A stretch of DNA of 5,778 nt. Origin: an uncultured bacterium (GTDB taxonomy: Bacteria > Planctomycetota > DG-23 > SLPQ01). The notes beneath the pieces were generated by a model that searched no databases, had not been told where the DNA came from, and saw only the letters and a list, made by a program, of their open reading frames with translations. The position numbers were made by a program, and so were the translations under genes. The stretch is taken from contig CALMGO010000390.1 of assembly GCA_937863625.1 (NCBI GenBank), forward strand, positions 1-5,778. The letters run 5' to 3'. Below are positions 1 to 5,778 of this stretch, piece after piece. The first letter of the stretch is position 1, and each line of letters starts with the position of its first letter.

Positions 1-82
1 ATCTATACGTGTCAAATTACAAGACAATATTTTTCTGGAAATTGTTCAATTATTATTTTTGACGATCCTCCGCCCCAAATAG

Positions 83-111
83 TCGGCAAATTCATCGGCT
101 CTTCGTATAAT
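83..111 (+). promoter_or_regulatory. Probable sigma70-type promoter of rnpB
   Basis: A perfect -10 hexamer TATAAT lies at 106-111. Counting about seven bases on puts the transcription start near 118-119, which is exactly where the P1 helix of the RNase P RNA begins. The -35 position for a 17-bp spacer is 83-88 (TCGGCA), a poor match to TTGACA, so the call rests on the -10 and its position. A better -35-like TTGACG at 59-64 is too far upstream (41 bp) to pair with this -10. Confidence 0.6.
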
Positions 112-117
112 AACCAC

Positions 118-487
118 CGGGGCAGGCAGGCGGCCGCTGTTCGCCTCCGGCGAATGGAGGAAAGTCCGGGCTCCACAGGACACGGCGGTGGGTAACGCCC
201 ACCGGGGGTAACCCCAGGGAAAGTGCCACAGAAAATACACCGCCTCAGCCCGCTTCGGCGGGCCGGTAAGGGTGAAATGGTGCGGTAAGAGCGCACCGGA
301 CGGCTGGTGACAGTCGCCGCATGGTAAACCCCGCCGGGAGAAAGGCCAAATAGAACCCGAGGCGTGGTCCGCGCCGTTTGAGGGTTGGGTAGGCCGTTTG
401 AGACGCATGGCAATATGCGTCCGAGATAAATGGCCGCCGCGAGCGCCGAAACGCGCTCGACAGGACCCGGCTTATCGCCTGCCCCTT
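118..487 (+). ncRNA. rnpB: RNase P RNA, bacterial type A (M1 RNA-like)
   Basis: This is the catalytic RNA of ribonuclease P, which removes 5' leaders from pre-tRNAs in the cytoplasm together with the small protein RnpA. Helices can be paired directly: P1 119-127/477-485; P2 129-135/432-438; P3 140-145/149-154; P4 162-170/466-473 with the universal bulged U at 165; P12 248-253/258-263 closed by a stable cUUCGg tetraloop; P16 354-358/382-386; P17 361-365/371-375; P18 402-408/415-421, whose loop can form a GCAA tetraloop closed by G409-U414. The 5' block GAGGAAAGUCCGGGCUCC (157-174) matches E. coli, and GGGUAGG at 387-393 carries the GGU (388-390) that binds the tRNA CCA end. P16 and P17 place it in type A. 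An extra hairpin, 440-446/453-459, sits between P2 and P4, like the optional P19 that E. coli lacks. The conserved 3' block reads ACAGGACCCGG rather than the usual ACAGAACCCGG. The ends are estimated from P1 and could be off by a few bases. Confidence 0.97.
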
Positions 488-513
488 CATTTCTTCTGCA
501 TTCAGATAGGAGC

Positions 514-527
514 CCTCCTGCAGGAGG
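514..527. repeat. Perfect 14-bp palindrome downstream of rnpB
   Basis: CCTCCTGCAGGAGG is exactly self-complementary. As RNA it would form a 5-bp stem (CCUCC/GGAGG) with a UGCA loop, 27 nt after the end of rnpB. No U-run follows, so it is not a standard intrinsic terminator, although no better one is visible between rnpB and the next gene. It could be a 3' processing or pausing structure, a dimeric protein-binding site, or chance. Confidence 0.4.
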
Positions 528-616
528 TTCATGTCTGGCTCGGCTTCCCCGCCCGTCGTTGCTGTTTCATTTTGCCCCCTGTCCGGCCAGTTTTCAGCAA
601 GGCATGTGGAAAAGAG

Positions 617-659
617 TTTCTCGCAATGCGCGTGTAGTTATAATCCGGGACTGTCCGGA
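617..659 (+). promoter_or_regulatory. Candidate promoter of the exported-protein operon, with inverted repeat
   Basis: A perfect TATAAT lies at 639-644. The best -35 candidate is weak (TTTCTC, 617-622, 16-bp spacer). The predicted start near 651 would leave a leader of about 37 nt before the gene at 689. An inverted repeat, TCCGG (644-648) and CCGGA (655-659) separated by GACTGT, covers the predicted start and could act as an operator or a short 5' hairpin. The hexamer alone can occur by chance, and read-through from the rnpB promoter is an alternative. Confidence 0.35.
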
Positions 660-678
660 GGTGACTCGGGGAAATCCT

Positions 679-682
679 GGAG
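679..682 (+). promoter_or_regulatory. Ribosome binding site deciding the start of gene A
   Basis: Three ATG codons follow in a row in one frame (683, 686, 689). GGAG at 679-682 touches the first, is 3 nt from the second and 6 nt from the third, so normal spacing favours 689. The choice changes the protein by at most two methionines. Confidence 0.55.
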
Positions 683-688
683 ATGATG

Positions 689-1966
689 ATGGACTTTAGA
701 TGCCGGGCACGCACATCTATCCTTATTGCCGCACTTCTTTTTGCGACAAACACTTCTGTACATGCCAACCCGCTCGTCGAGATCAAGCCCGGCGAGAGTA
801 CGCGCGCGGACATGGAGGCGCTTCTGGGCGCACCGTCCGGCGCAGGCGCCCTGTCGCGCTACAGCGCGAGTGCAGCAGGCCTGAGCGAAGTCGTAGCGGG
901 TTATGACAAAGCCGGCGTTCTCGAATGGGCCAGGGTCGCACTCGTAAAACAACTCTCACCAGACATCGCCGTGCTCCTTTTCGACAATCTCGGCGCGGTC
1001 GCCATAGAGACTGGCAACGGCCTCGGTGGTGACACCGAGCAAGGCAGGACTGAGCACTACCGCGAGGCGGGCGTGCACTTCTACGTCAGCGGCGACGTCG
1101 TGCGCGAGATATGGCTTGTGCGGCCGGGGGCCGATGTGGCGGCAGTAGCGCGCGCGGCAGGCGCGCCGCCGGTGGCGGCAGGCAGCGTCGCCGGTGTGCC
1201 GGAAACCGGCGTCCTCAGAAGACTTCAGGTAAGCGCCGTCTGGTGCGAGTACGTCGCTGACGAAGGCGGCATAGCAAGCCTCAATGTCTACGCGACAGTT
1301 GAGACCGAGGGGCTCAAGGACAAACTCCTCACGATGCGGTATGTCCTTATCGACCCGTCGGGGACCATCATAAAGACATCTGCGGGAAAGCCGTTTTCAG
1401 GCGGGTTCGCCGACACGGTGCTATACGACAACTCCAAGTGGGCCAAGGCCACAGGAACGGTGGATTTGAGAGGGCTCTCGACCGGAGGCGTACACCAGGC
1501 GAGGCTTCGCTGGGAGGCGCTTTTGCCGGACATGGGGGCGTGCTCCGAAACCATGGTGGCGCTTGACGCGGCAGGCGAAGGCGCGGCAGGCACGGTGACG
1601 GTGAGCAACGTCCGCGGCGAGGCGGGCGGTTCCGGCGGTGCGGACGGCATCTGGCTCTACGCTGACGTCACTGCTAACGGCTGCACCGGAAAAGTGCTTC
1701 GCGGCTGGGCTGCGATGCGCACGTCTTCCGGCATTGTGAAGTCAAAGCAGAAAGACTACGCCAATGGCGAAGGCGCGCTATCCGCCGGTTCCCAGGATAC
1801 GGTGAAATATGACACGGCCAGTTGGACGCCGTTCAAACTCTTTATCCCGTACGCGGCCTTTGATCTGCCGGGGGGAAAGAAACACCGCGTGATGATAACA
1901 TACATGGCCGCGTGCGAGGGAGTAGGCAGCCGGGCTGAGCAGGAAGTATACATCGATGTGCCGTAA
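689..1966 (+). CDS. Exported protein: BamE/SmpA-like N-terminus plus two tandem beta-sandwich-like domains
   Basis: The product is 425 aa from the 689 start (427 from 683). Residues 1-26 form a signal peptide: Arg-rich start, hydrophobic core ILIAALLFA, and likely cleavage after SVHA. There is no lipobox, so it should be soluble in the periplasm or secreted. Residues 32-50 read IKPGESTRADMEALLGAPS, resembling the 'G-S-T-x-x-D-V-x-x-LLG-x-P' opening of BamE/SmpA-type small domains; this segment runs to about 150. A Gly/Ala/Pro/Val-rich linker follows. Residues about 175-294 and 301-425 are two copies of one beta-rich domain, anchored by DTVLYDNSKW (242) and DTVKYDTASW (370). The second copy contains FKLFIPYAAFDLPGGKKH, which from memory resembles a beta-sandwich domain seen beside caspase-like and other exported bacterial proteins. 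Each copy has exactly two cysteines (186 and 285; 332 and 409), possible disulfides. No catalytic motif is visible. It is the first gene of the apparent operon, 25 nt before gene B. The coding call is firm; the domain calls are tentative and the function is unknown. Confidence 0.9.
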   Translation: MDFRCRARTSILIAALLFATNTSVHANPLVEIKPGESTRADMEALLGAPSGAGALSRYSASAAGLSEVVAGYDKAGVLEWARVALVKQLSPDIAVLLFDNLGAVAIETGNGLGGDTEQGRTEHYREAGVHFYVSGDVVREIWLVRPGADVAAVARAAGAPPVAAGSVAGVPETGVLRRLQVSAVWCEYVADEGGIASLNVYATVETEGLKDKLLTMRYVLIDPSGTIIKTSAGKPFSGGFADTVLYDNSKWAKATGTVDLRGLSTGGVHQARLRWEALLPDMGACSETMVALDAAGEGAAGTVTVSNVRGEAGGSGGADGIWLYADVTANGCTGKVLRGWAAMRTSSGIVKSKQKDYANGEGALSAGSQDTVKYDTASWTPFKLFIPYAAFDLPGGKKHRVMITYMAACEGVGSRAEQEVYIDVP

Positions 1967-1973
1967 CGGGCGC

Positions 1974-1980
1974 GAGGAGG
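1974..1980 (+). promoter_or_regulatory. Ribosome binding site deciding the start of gene B
   Basis: GAGGAGG at 1974-1980 is a strong Shine-Dalgarno sequence 11 nt before the ATG at 1992. The earlier in-frame ATG at 1956 overlaps the end of gene A by 11 nt, has only a weak AGGA (1941-1944), and would put a charged 12-residue extension in front of an otherwise normal signal peptide. The 1992 start is therefore preferred. Confidence 0.6.
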
Positions 1981-1991
1981 CGGGCGGTAAA

Positions 1992-4900
1992 ATGGGCAGA
2001 CTGTGGGGCTTGGCGGCGGGAGCGTATCTTGCCGCAGCGCTTCTCTTCTTTGCGGGACAGGCGCGCGGCGCGGGTGACGTGCCGCAGATGACCGGAGTGG
2101 GGCGCGCCCACGAGGATGATGTGCCGGAGATGTCGGAGGCCGGGCGTTCGCACGAAGGCGAAGCACTCGAGCCAGTGAGATTCATCGAACCTGCCCCGGA
2201 CAAGTTCACTCCTGAAGAGGAGGCGCACCTTGCCGAGATGCAAAGGCAGCTCCGCGCCATGCAGGACAAATTTCTCACCGCGGACCTCTCAAAGGCCGAG
2301 ACGGAGTTTCTCGCTGGTAAGGCCGGCGCTCTCCTTACCGTCATAAAGTCGCTCACCGAAAAAAAGAACCGGTGGCAGGCGTATATTGAGGGGCGCCCGG
2401 CGGCTGACGCAAACGACGTTCCCGAGATCTCGGACGCCACGGCAAACGCAGCCGCACTTGACGTCAGGAAATTCAACGAATTCGTGACGGTGTGGATAGG
2501 CTTCTACCGCACGGACATGAAGTTCGACTCGGCAGGCAACGCGCCCCCCGCGTCGGCGATGGAGTGGATGCGCCTCGCCAAAAAGTTCCAGGAAATAAGC
2601 CGGATGTCCATGTCCGGACCGATTGGAAACAGAAAGTACATCTTGCGGGCTCTGCTGCTCGAAGCTCGAAGCATGCTCTCCGGCTCCTTCGCATACATGC
2701 GCGAAGGCGATAGCGCCAGGCAACTCGACGCATATGTCCGCGGACTCGATGTCCTCGAATGGCTGGCCTCCCAGGACTGGGGCGATGACGAGATGCTCCC
2801 CGCCGCCACGCGCCCCTATGACGGGTGCGATCTTTACGGTTGCGACGATTCGAGGCTTTATCCCCGGCTCGTGCAGATGAAGACAAGCGTAAAGGCGCGC
2901 GAACTGCTCAGCCGGCATTGCCCCTGGGGGCTTAAGAATTTTCTCGCGATGAGGGCCATAGGCCTCGTCGACGGGCTCGACTGGAGGATACTCGTGCCTG
3001 TCGGGGGAAGGGAGGTGGAGTACCTTTCGGAAGCGCCTCTCAGAGTCGGCGTGCCGACCAGTATAGAGGCGGACATGAAGGCGTTCGCCGACGGGCGGTT
3101 TGTTCATTTCGGCAAAGAGGTGCGCCTTGAATGGCTGACAGCGCCCAAGACGACTTATTCCGTGTGGTTCTTCTCGCCCGTGGCGAACTCCGGAGGCGTG
3201 GCGCCGCTCGTGGACTTGGTCTCAAAGGCGGTGACACTGGCGATGGGCGGGCCCTTTGCGTTGCTGTTGGACATACAGGTGGACCTCATAGGAGACGCAC
3301 TCTCGGATGATTACAGCGCCGTGCCGATGTTTGCGGCAACCGGGACTGCGGAGGATACAAAGAACTTCAAATTACACGACGAGGCGCATGTATCGAAGCA
3401 ACTCCTCGGAGGCGCGATAAAGAGCGCGAAGGGATGGACAGACTTCTTCCAGGTGGTGCTGGAGAGGACCGAAAAGAATGAGATGGAAAACCTGTTTGAC
3501 GGGATAGACCCCGAGGATGGGATGATTCCATGGCAGATGGGAAACCCGAAGACTTATGACGGGGGGCATGTTCCGCCGGTGCTTATAAGGGCGGATGCCA
3601 TAGGATTGGAAAAGACACCTGTAGACGAGTACCCCAGGTCATGGCGCTATGTGAGATATTACCAGTATGACGCCCGGTTGATGTCGGGCCTCGCCGATTA
3701 CGACCTGAGTAAGTACCCCGTCAAGGAGATGAAGTATCTGTCGCGTTACCTGGCGGGAGACGAGTCTGTAAGCAGCGCTCTCTGGAGGCCTCTGGTCGGT
3801 GGAAACCGGGCCAATGACGCGCGACTCTACGTGACGGACTTTTCGCCCAAGGCGCAGGTTCTCAAGCTCTTTGCAGGACAGGCGACGACCGAGCGGTGGA
3901 CTTCAGGACTCAAGAAAGGCGAAGTAATCGCTGCCATGATCTCCGACGGCGCCAAGGGCAGCCCGGAAACGGTAATGGGCGAAGTGACGCCGGGCAAGCC
4001 GCTCGACATGTCTTATGGGCTTTTCCGACAGGACCTCCCCGTCGACAAGCAGATTATCTCTGCGATAGGCATACCATACGGCTGGTTTAGTCGACTTTAC
4101 AAAACGTACCTCGTGAGATTCGTTAAATGCACGAAGACCCGCTCCCAGGACGGCAAGGTCGTCTACACTCAGGCGGAGCCCGCGACCGCTGAGAAAGAGC
4201 AACTCATTGTGCGCTTTGCGCCCGGGCCAAACGGAGAAAAGACGGGAAAGGTGAGTTATGCGCTTGAAACCTCGACATTCCCCGGCCTGGTCGTGCTCGA
4301 GCAGACGCTTACAGGCGGCCTCGCCGAGATGGACCGCACGACAAGCGCCGCCCCCGTGCTCAAACAGTTAATGACGGTCGTGTCCAATCAGCAGGGACAG
4401 GTCACGAAGGTCGGCAGGGGAATCGAAACGATTCTTATCGAGGCGACGGTGACACCGGTGGAGCCGGGCGCACATCACATGACCGCCGAATGTAAGGGCT
4501 ACACGTACCACCTCTGGAGCCGCGTGGACCGCGTGGGGTCGGCTGCGGTATTCAGGGGCGCAATACCGGCGCATCCGGGACGCTACGATGTGACATTGCG
4601 CTACGGGAGTCTCGCACCGTACACGTTTACCGTGGAAAAGGAAGGCGAAGCGTTCGATTACTCGGGTCCCAACGGACAGATAGCGCGCGCGCAACAGAAC
4701 TACAACAACGCCAAGAGCGCGGACTCGCGCGCGATGATTGCGGCTGTCCACGCGGACGGTGTGCGGTGGCTGGCGCAGGAGTATCATAAGGCCGGTGAAT
4801 ACGCGCAGGCCATGCAGTGCGCCAGGCAGGTGCTCGATGCCGCCCGGCAGGCGGAGATGACCGGCAACAGCAACACCGCGGCTAAGTGGCAGGAAGTGTA

Positions 4901-5237
4901 CATGTCCACGCTCAAACAGATGTGCAAGACGACGCTTTTCACCGGCGACGGCCAGACATGCGCGCAGGCGACCCAGGCCTACATGGCCGCCTACGCGGCA
5001 CACTGGCAAAAGGCGAACGTCACCTACGGCGCGTCGCAGACACCGGAAAAACTCGCCATGAACGTCGCGCAAGAATACGCTTATCGTATTCACGACGCGA
5101 TAACGGCGGGCGCACAGGGTCAGGCCGTGGAGGCGCTTGTGAACGAGTACCTTGGATGGAGGCAGCGAGGCGGGGCAAAAGAGCTGCAGTATAACGCGAG
5201 CCAGTTCTACTACGGTCAGGAGATGCCGGCGAGATGA
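1992..5237 (+). CDS. Large exported protein of unknown function with Ig-like segment and TPR-like C-terminus
   Basis: The product is 1081 aa from the ATG at 1992 (1093 aa from 1956). Residues 1-27 are a signal peptide with core LAAGAYLAAALLFFAG; cleavage is likely near 24 or 27, with no lipobox. Residues 29-56 are two 14-residue repeats beginning DVPQM and DVPEM, and a related NDVPEISDA follows at about 141. Residues 72-134 are rich in Glu, Lys, Gln and Leu and look helical or coiled-coil. The long middle is not recognised: it has a CxxxxC pair (279, 284) in a Tyr/Asp-rich stretch and a hydrophobic, Gly-containing stretch at about 403-437. Residues about 807-886 look like an Ig-type beta-sandwich ending GRYDVTLRYGSLAPYTFTV. 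Residues about 892-1081 are helical, with a TPR-like unit near 924-957 (WLAQEYHKAGEYAQAMQCA) and further Cys, Ala and Gln-rich helices. No nuclease, protease, glycosidase or NTPase motif is visible. It lies 25 nt after gene A and overlaps gene C by 4 nt. It may be an envelope scaffold, a binding protein or a secreted factor; nothing decides between these. Confidence 0.9.
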   Translation: MGRLWGLAAGAYLAAALLFFAGQARGAGDVPQMTGVGRAHEDDVPEMSEAGRSHEGEALEPVRFIEPAPDKFTPEEEAHLAEMQRQLRAMQDKFLTADLSKAETEFLAGKAGALLTVIKSLTEKKNRWQAYIEGRPAADANDVPEISDATANAAALDVRKFNEFVTVWIGFYRTDMKFDSAGNAPPASAMEWMRLAKKFQEISRMSMSGPIGNRKYILRALLLEARSMLSGSFAYMREGDSARQLDAYVRGLDVLEWLASQDWGDDEMLPAATRPYDGCDLYGCDDSRLYPRLVQMKTSVKARELLSRHCPWGLKNFLAMRAIGLVDGLDWRILVPVGGREVEYLSEAPLRVGVPTSIEADMKAFADGRFVHFGKEVRLEWLTAPKTTYSVWFFSPVANSGGVAPLVDLVSKAVTLAMGGPFALLLDIQVDLIGDALSDDYSAVPMFAATGTAEDTKNFKLHDEAHVSKQLLGGAIKSAKGWTDFFQVVLERTEKNEMENLFDGIDPEDGMIPWQMGNPKTYDGGHVPPVLIRADAIGLEKTPVDEYPRSWRYVRYYQYDARLMSGLADYDLSKYPVKEMKYLSRYLAGDESVSSALWRPLVGGNRANDARLYVTDFSPKAQVLKLFAGQATTERWTSGLKKGEVIAAMISDGAKGSPETVMGEVTPGKPLDMSYGLFRQDLPVDKQIISAIGIPYGWFSRLYKTYLVRFVKCTKTRSQDGKVVYTQAEPATAEKEQLIVRFAPGPNGEKTGKVSYALETSTFPGLVVLEQTLTGGLAEMDRTTSAAPVLKQLMTVVSNQQGQVTKVGRGIETILIEATVTPVEPGAHHMTAECKGYTYHLWSRVDRVGSAAVFRGAIPAHPGRYDVTLRYGSLAPYTFTVEKEGEAFDYSGPNGQIARAQQNYNNAKSADSRAMIAAVHADGVRWLAQEYHKAGEYAQAMQCARQVLDAARQAEMTGNSNTAAKWQEVYMSTLKQMCKTTLFTGDGQTCAQATQAYMAAYAAHWQKANVTYGASQTPEKLAMNVAQEYAYRIHDAITAGAQGQAVEALVNEYLGWRQRGGAKELQYNASQFYYGQEMPAR
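2076..2159 (+). repeat. Two tandem 42-bp units coding a 14-residue repeat
   Basis: Units at 2076-2117 and 2118-2159 are in frame with gene B and match at 28 of 42 bases and 8 of 14 residues (conserved D, V, P, M, G, R, H, E). They start right after the signal peptide. A third, partial match (DVPEIS) is coded at 2415-2432. Synonymous differences such as gac/gat and cgc/cgt point to an old duplication kept at the protein level rather than a recent slippage event. Confidence 0.7.
5218..5222 (+). promoter_or_regulatory. Ribosome binding site of gene C inside the end of gene B
   Basis: AGGAG at 5218-5222 is 11 nt before the ATG at 5234, the same spacing as the site before gene B. It lies within the last codons of gene B, as expected for translationally coupled genes. 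Confidence 0.55.
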
Positions 5238-5778
5238 AAACAGGATACATTGCGTGCGTGGCGGCGCTCTTCGCCGCGCTGACGGCGGGCGTAGCGACAG
5301 GCGCCGAGAGCGTGAAGATAACAAGCCCCGAGGCCTCCCGCGAGTACAAGGGGTTCTTTGTCCTGTCGGCTGAAGTGACCGGCATTCGTCGATTGGCCGT
5401 CGTCAAGGTCGAGTACGCGCACCTGACGCATTACTTCGCGGCCGTGCCGGACAGAAACGGCAGGGCGGTGGTGACCGACGAATACCTTCCTGCTGCGGAT
5501 GGCCAGCAACAACTGCAGGTTACCGTATTTGAGACGGGCAGCGGCGATGAATTGGCCAGAACAAGCATGTCGGTCAATGCTAAAATGATGGATGAGGCCT
5601 GGCTCGTCAATGTGCGTAAGGATTTCGCCTCCGAGCGAGTCGCCATAGCGTGGGCAGCCCGGAAACTCGAGGAGGCGTGGTCGTATTACCTCGCCGCCGT
5701 GGCAAAGGCCGAAGAGACTAACACCGAGCAGGGCTGGAACTACGCCGCGGACATGTTCAGACAGTACACCGCCGCGCG
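5234..5778 (+). CDS. Exported protein with Ig-like segment and helical region, 3' truncated by the window edge
   Basis: The reading frame is open from the ATG at 5234 to the window end (181 complete codons, no stop), so only the N-terminal part is seen. The start overlaps the gene B stop in an ATGA (5234-5237). Residues 1-24 form a typical signal peptide: MKTG, then a hydrophobic Ala/Val/Leu core, with likely cleavage after ATGA before ESVKI. Cys8 lies inside the core and is not a lipobox. Residues about 26-122 alternate like a beta-sandwich and open VKITSPEASREYKGFF, similar to bacterial Ig-like domains that start 'V-x-I-x-S-P'. From about 130 the sequence becomes Ala, Glu and aromatic-rich and helical (RVAIAWAARKLEEAWSYYLAA), perhaps the first TPR-like repeats. 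The Ig-then-helix order echoes the C-terminal part of gene B. The codon use matches its neighbours. The coding call is firm; the domain names are inference and the function is unknown. Confidence 0.88.
   Translation, partial: MKTGYIACVAALFAALTAGVATGAESVKITSPEASREYKGFFVLSAEVTGIRRLAVVKVEYAHLTHYFAAVPDRNGRAVVTDEYLPAADGQQQLQVTVFETGSGDELARTSMSVNAKMMDEAWLVNVRKDFASERVAIAWAARKLEEAWSYYLAAVAKAEETNTEQGWNYAADMFRQYTAA

Noticed and set aside
40..60. AATTG/CAATT hairpin followed by a T-rich run as a terminator of an upstream gene
   Set aside because: The stem is only five A/T-rich pairs with a 2-nt loop, too weak to call.
59..64. TTGACG as a -35 element
   Set aside because: No -10-like hexamer lies 16-18 bp downstream, and the rnpB TATAAT is 41 bp away.
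1..105. End of an upstream protein gene running into the window
   Set aside because: All three + frames are open for a while (stops at 57-59 and 80-82 in two of them, the third running into rnpB), so none stands out. The stretch is AT-rich and unlike the coding style of the later genes.
12..413. Long minus-strand open frames across rnpB (12-413, 46-408)
   Set aside because: They lie opposite a structured RNA gene and give Arg/Pro-rich translations with no recognisable feature.
2289..3107. 272-codon minus-strand open frame opposite gene B
   Set aside because: It is the antisense shadow of a long coding frame, with no signal peptide or domain of its own.
4368..5324. 318-codon minus-strand open frame opposite the end of gene B
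   Set aside because: The Arg/His/Leu/Val-rich translation is typical of the antisense of GC-rich codons, and the + strand there is a better supported gene crossing into gene C.
1..5778. CRISPR array, tRNA genes, insertion sequence ends or phage attachment site
   Set aside because: No regularly spaced repeats, tRNA cloverleaf, transposase-like protein or flanking direct repeats were seen on reading both strands.

Overview
The window is GC-rich (about 60% by eye) apart from an AT-rich first ~60 bases. It holds one RNA gene and a run of three protein genes, all on the + strand. The RNA is a complete type A bacterial RNase P RNA (rnpB, about 118-487), identified by conserved sequence blocks and by helices that can be paired by hand. 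The proteins all begin with Sec-type signal peptides and use GC-rich codons. This suggests a diderm (Gram-negative-type) bacterium with a large exported proteome, possibly from a poorly cultured lineage (PVC, Omnitrophota or similar). That placement is a guess; only the rnpB sequence could settle it.

Layout: bases 1-105 are the upstream region, with no gene that can be called. A perfect TATAAT at 106-111 sits the right distance before the predicted rnpB 5' end. Bases 488-682 (195 nt) contain no convincing gene. They hold a perfect 14-bp palindrome (514-527), a TATAAT (639-644) and a short inverted repeat (644-659), just before the first protein gene. Gene A (689-1966) encodes an exported protein of 425 aa with a BamE/SmpA-like N-terminal segment and two duplicated beta-sandwich-like domains. 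Gene B (1992-5237) encodes a 1081-aa exported protein of no recognised family. It has a short tandem repeat just after the signal peptide, a helical segment, a long unrecognised middle, an Ig-like segment and a helical, TPR-like C-terminus. Gene C (5234 to beyond the edge) is a third exported protein with an Ig-like segment followed by helices; it is cut by the window end.

The protein genes look like one operon: 25 nt between A and B, a 4-nt ATGA overlap between B and C, and a Shine-Dalgarno-like sequence before each start. Because all three products are exported, they probably act together in the periplasm, at the outer membrane or outside the cell. The sequence shows no catalytic motif and no known system, so the function is unknown. 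It is the main candidate here for something undescribed.
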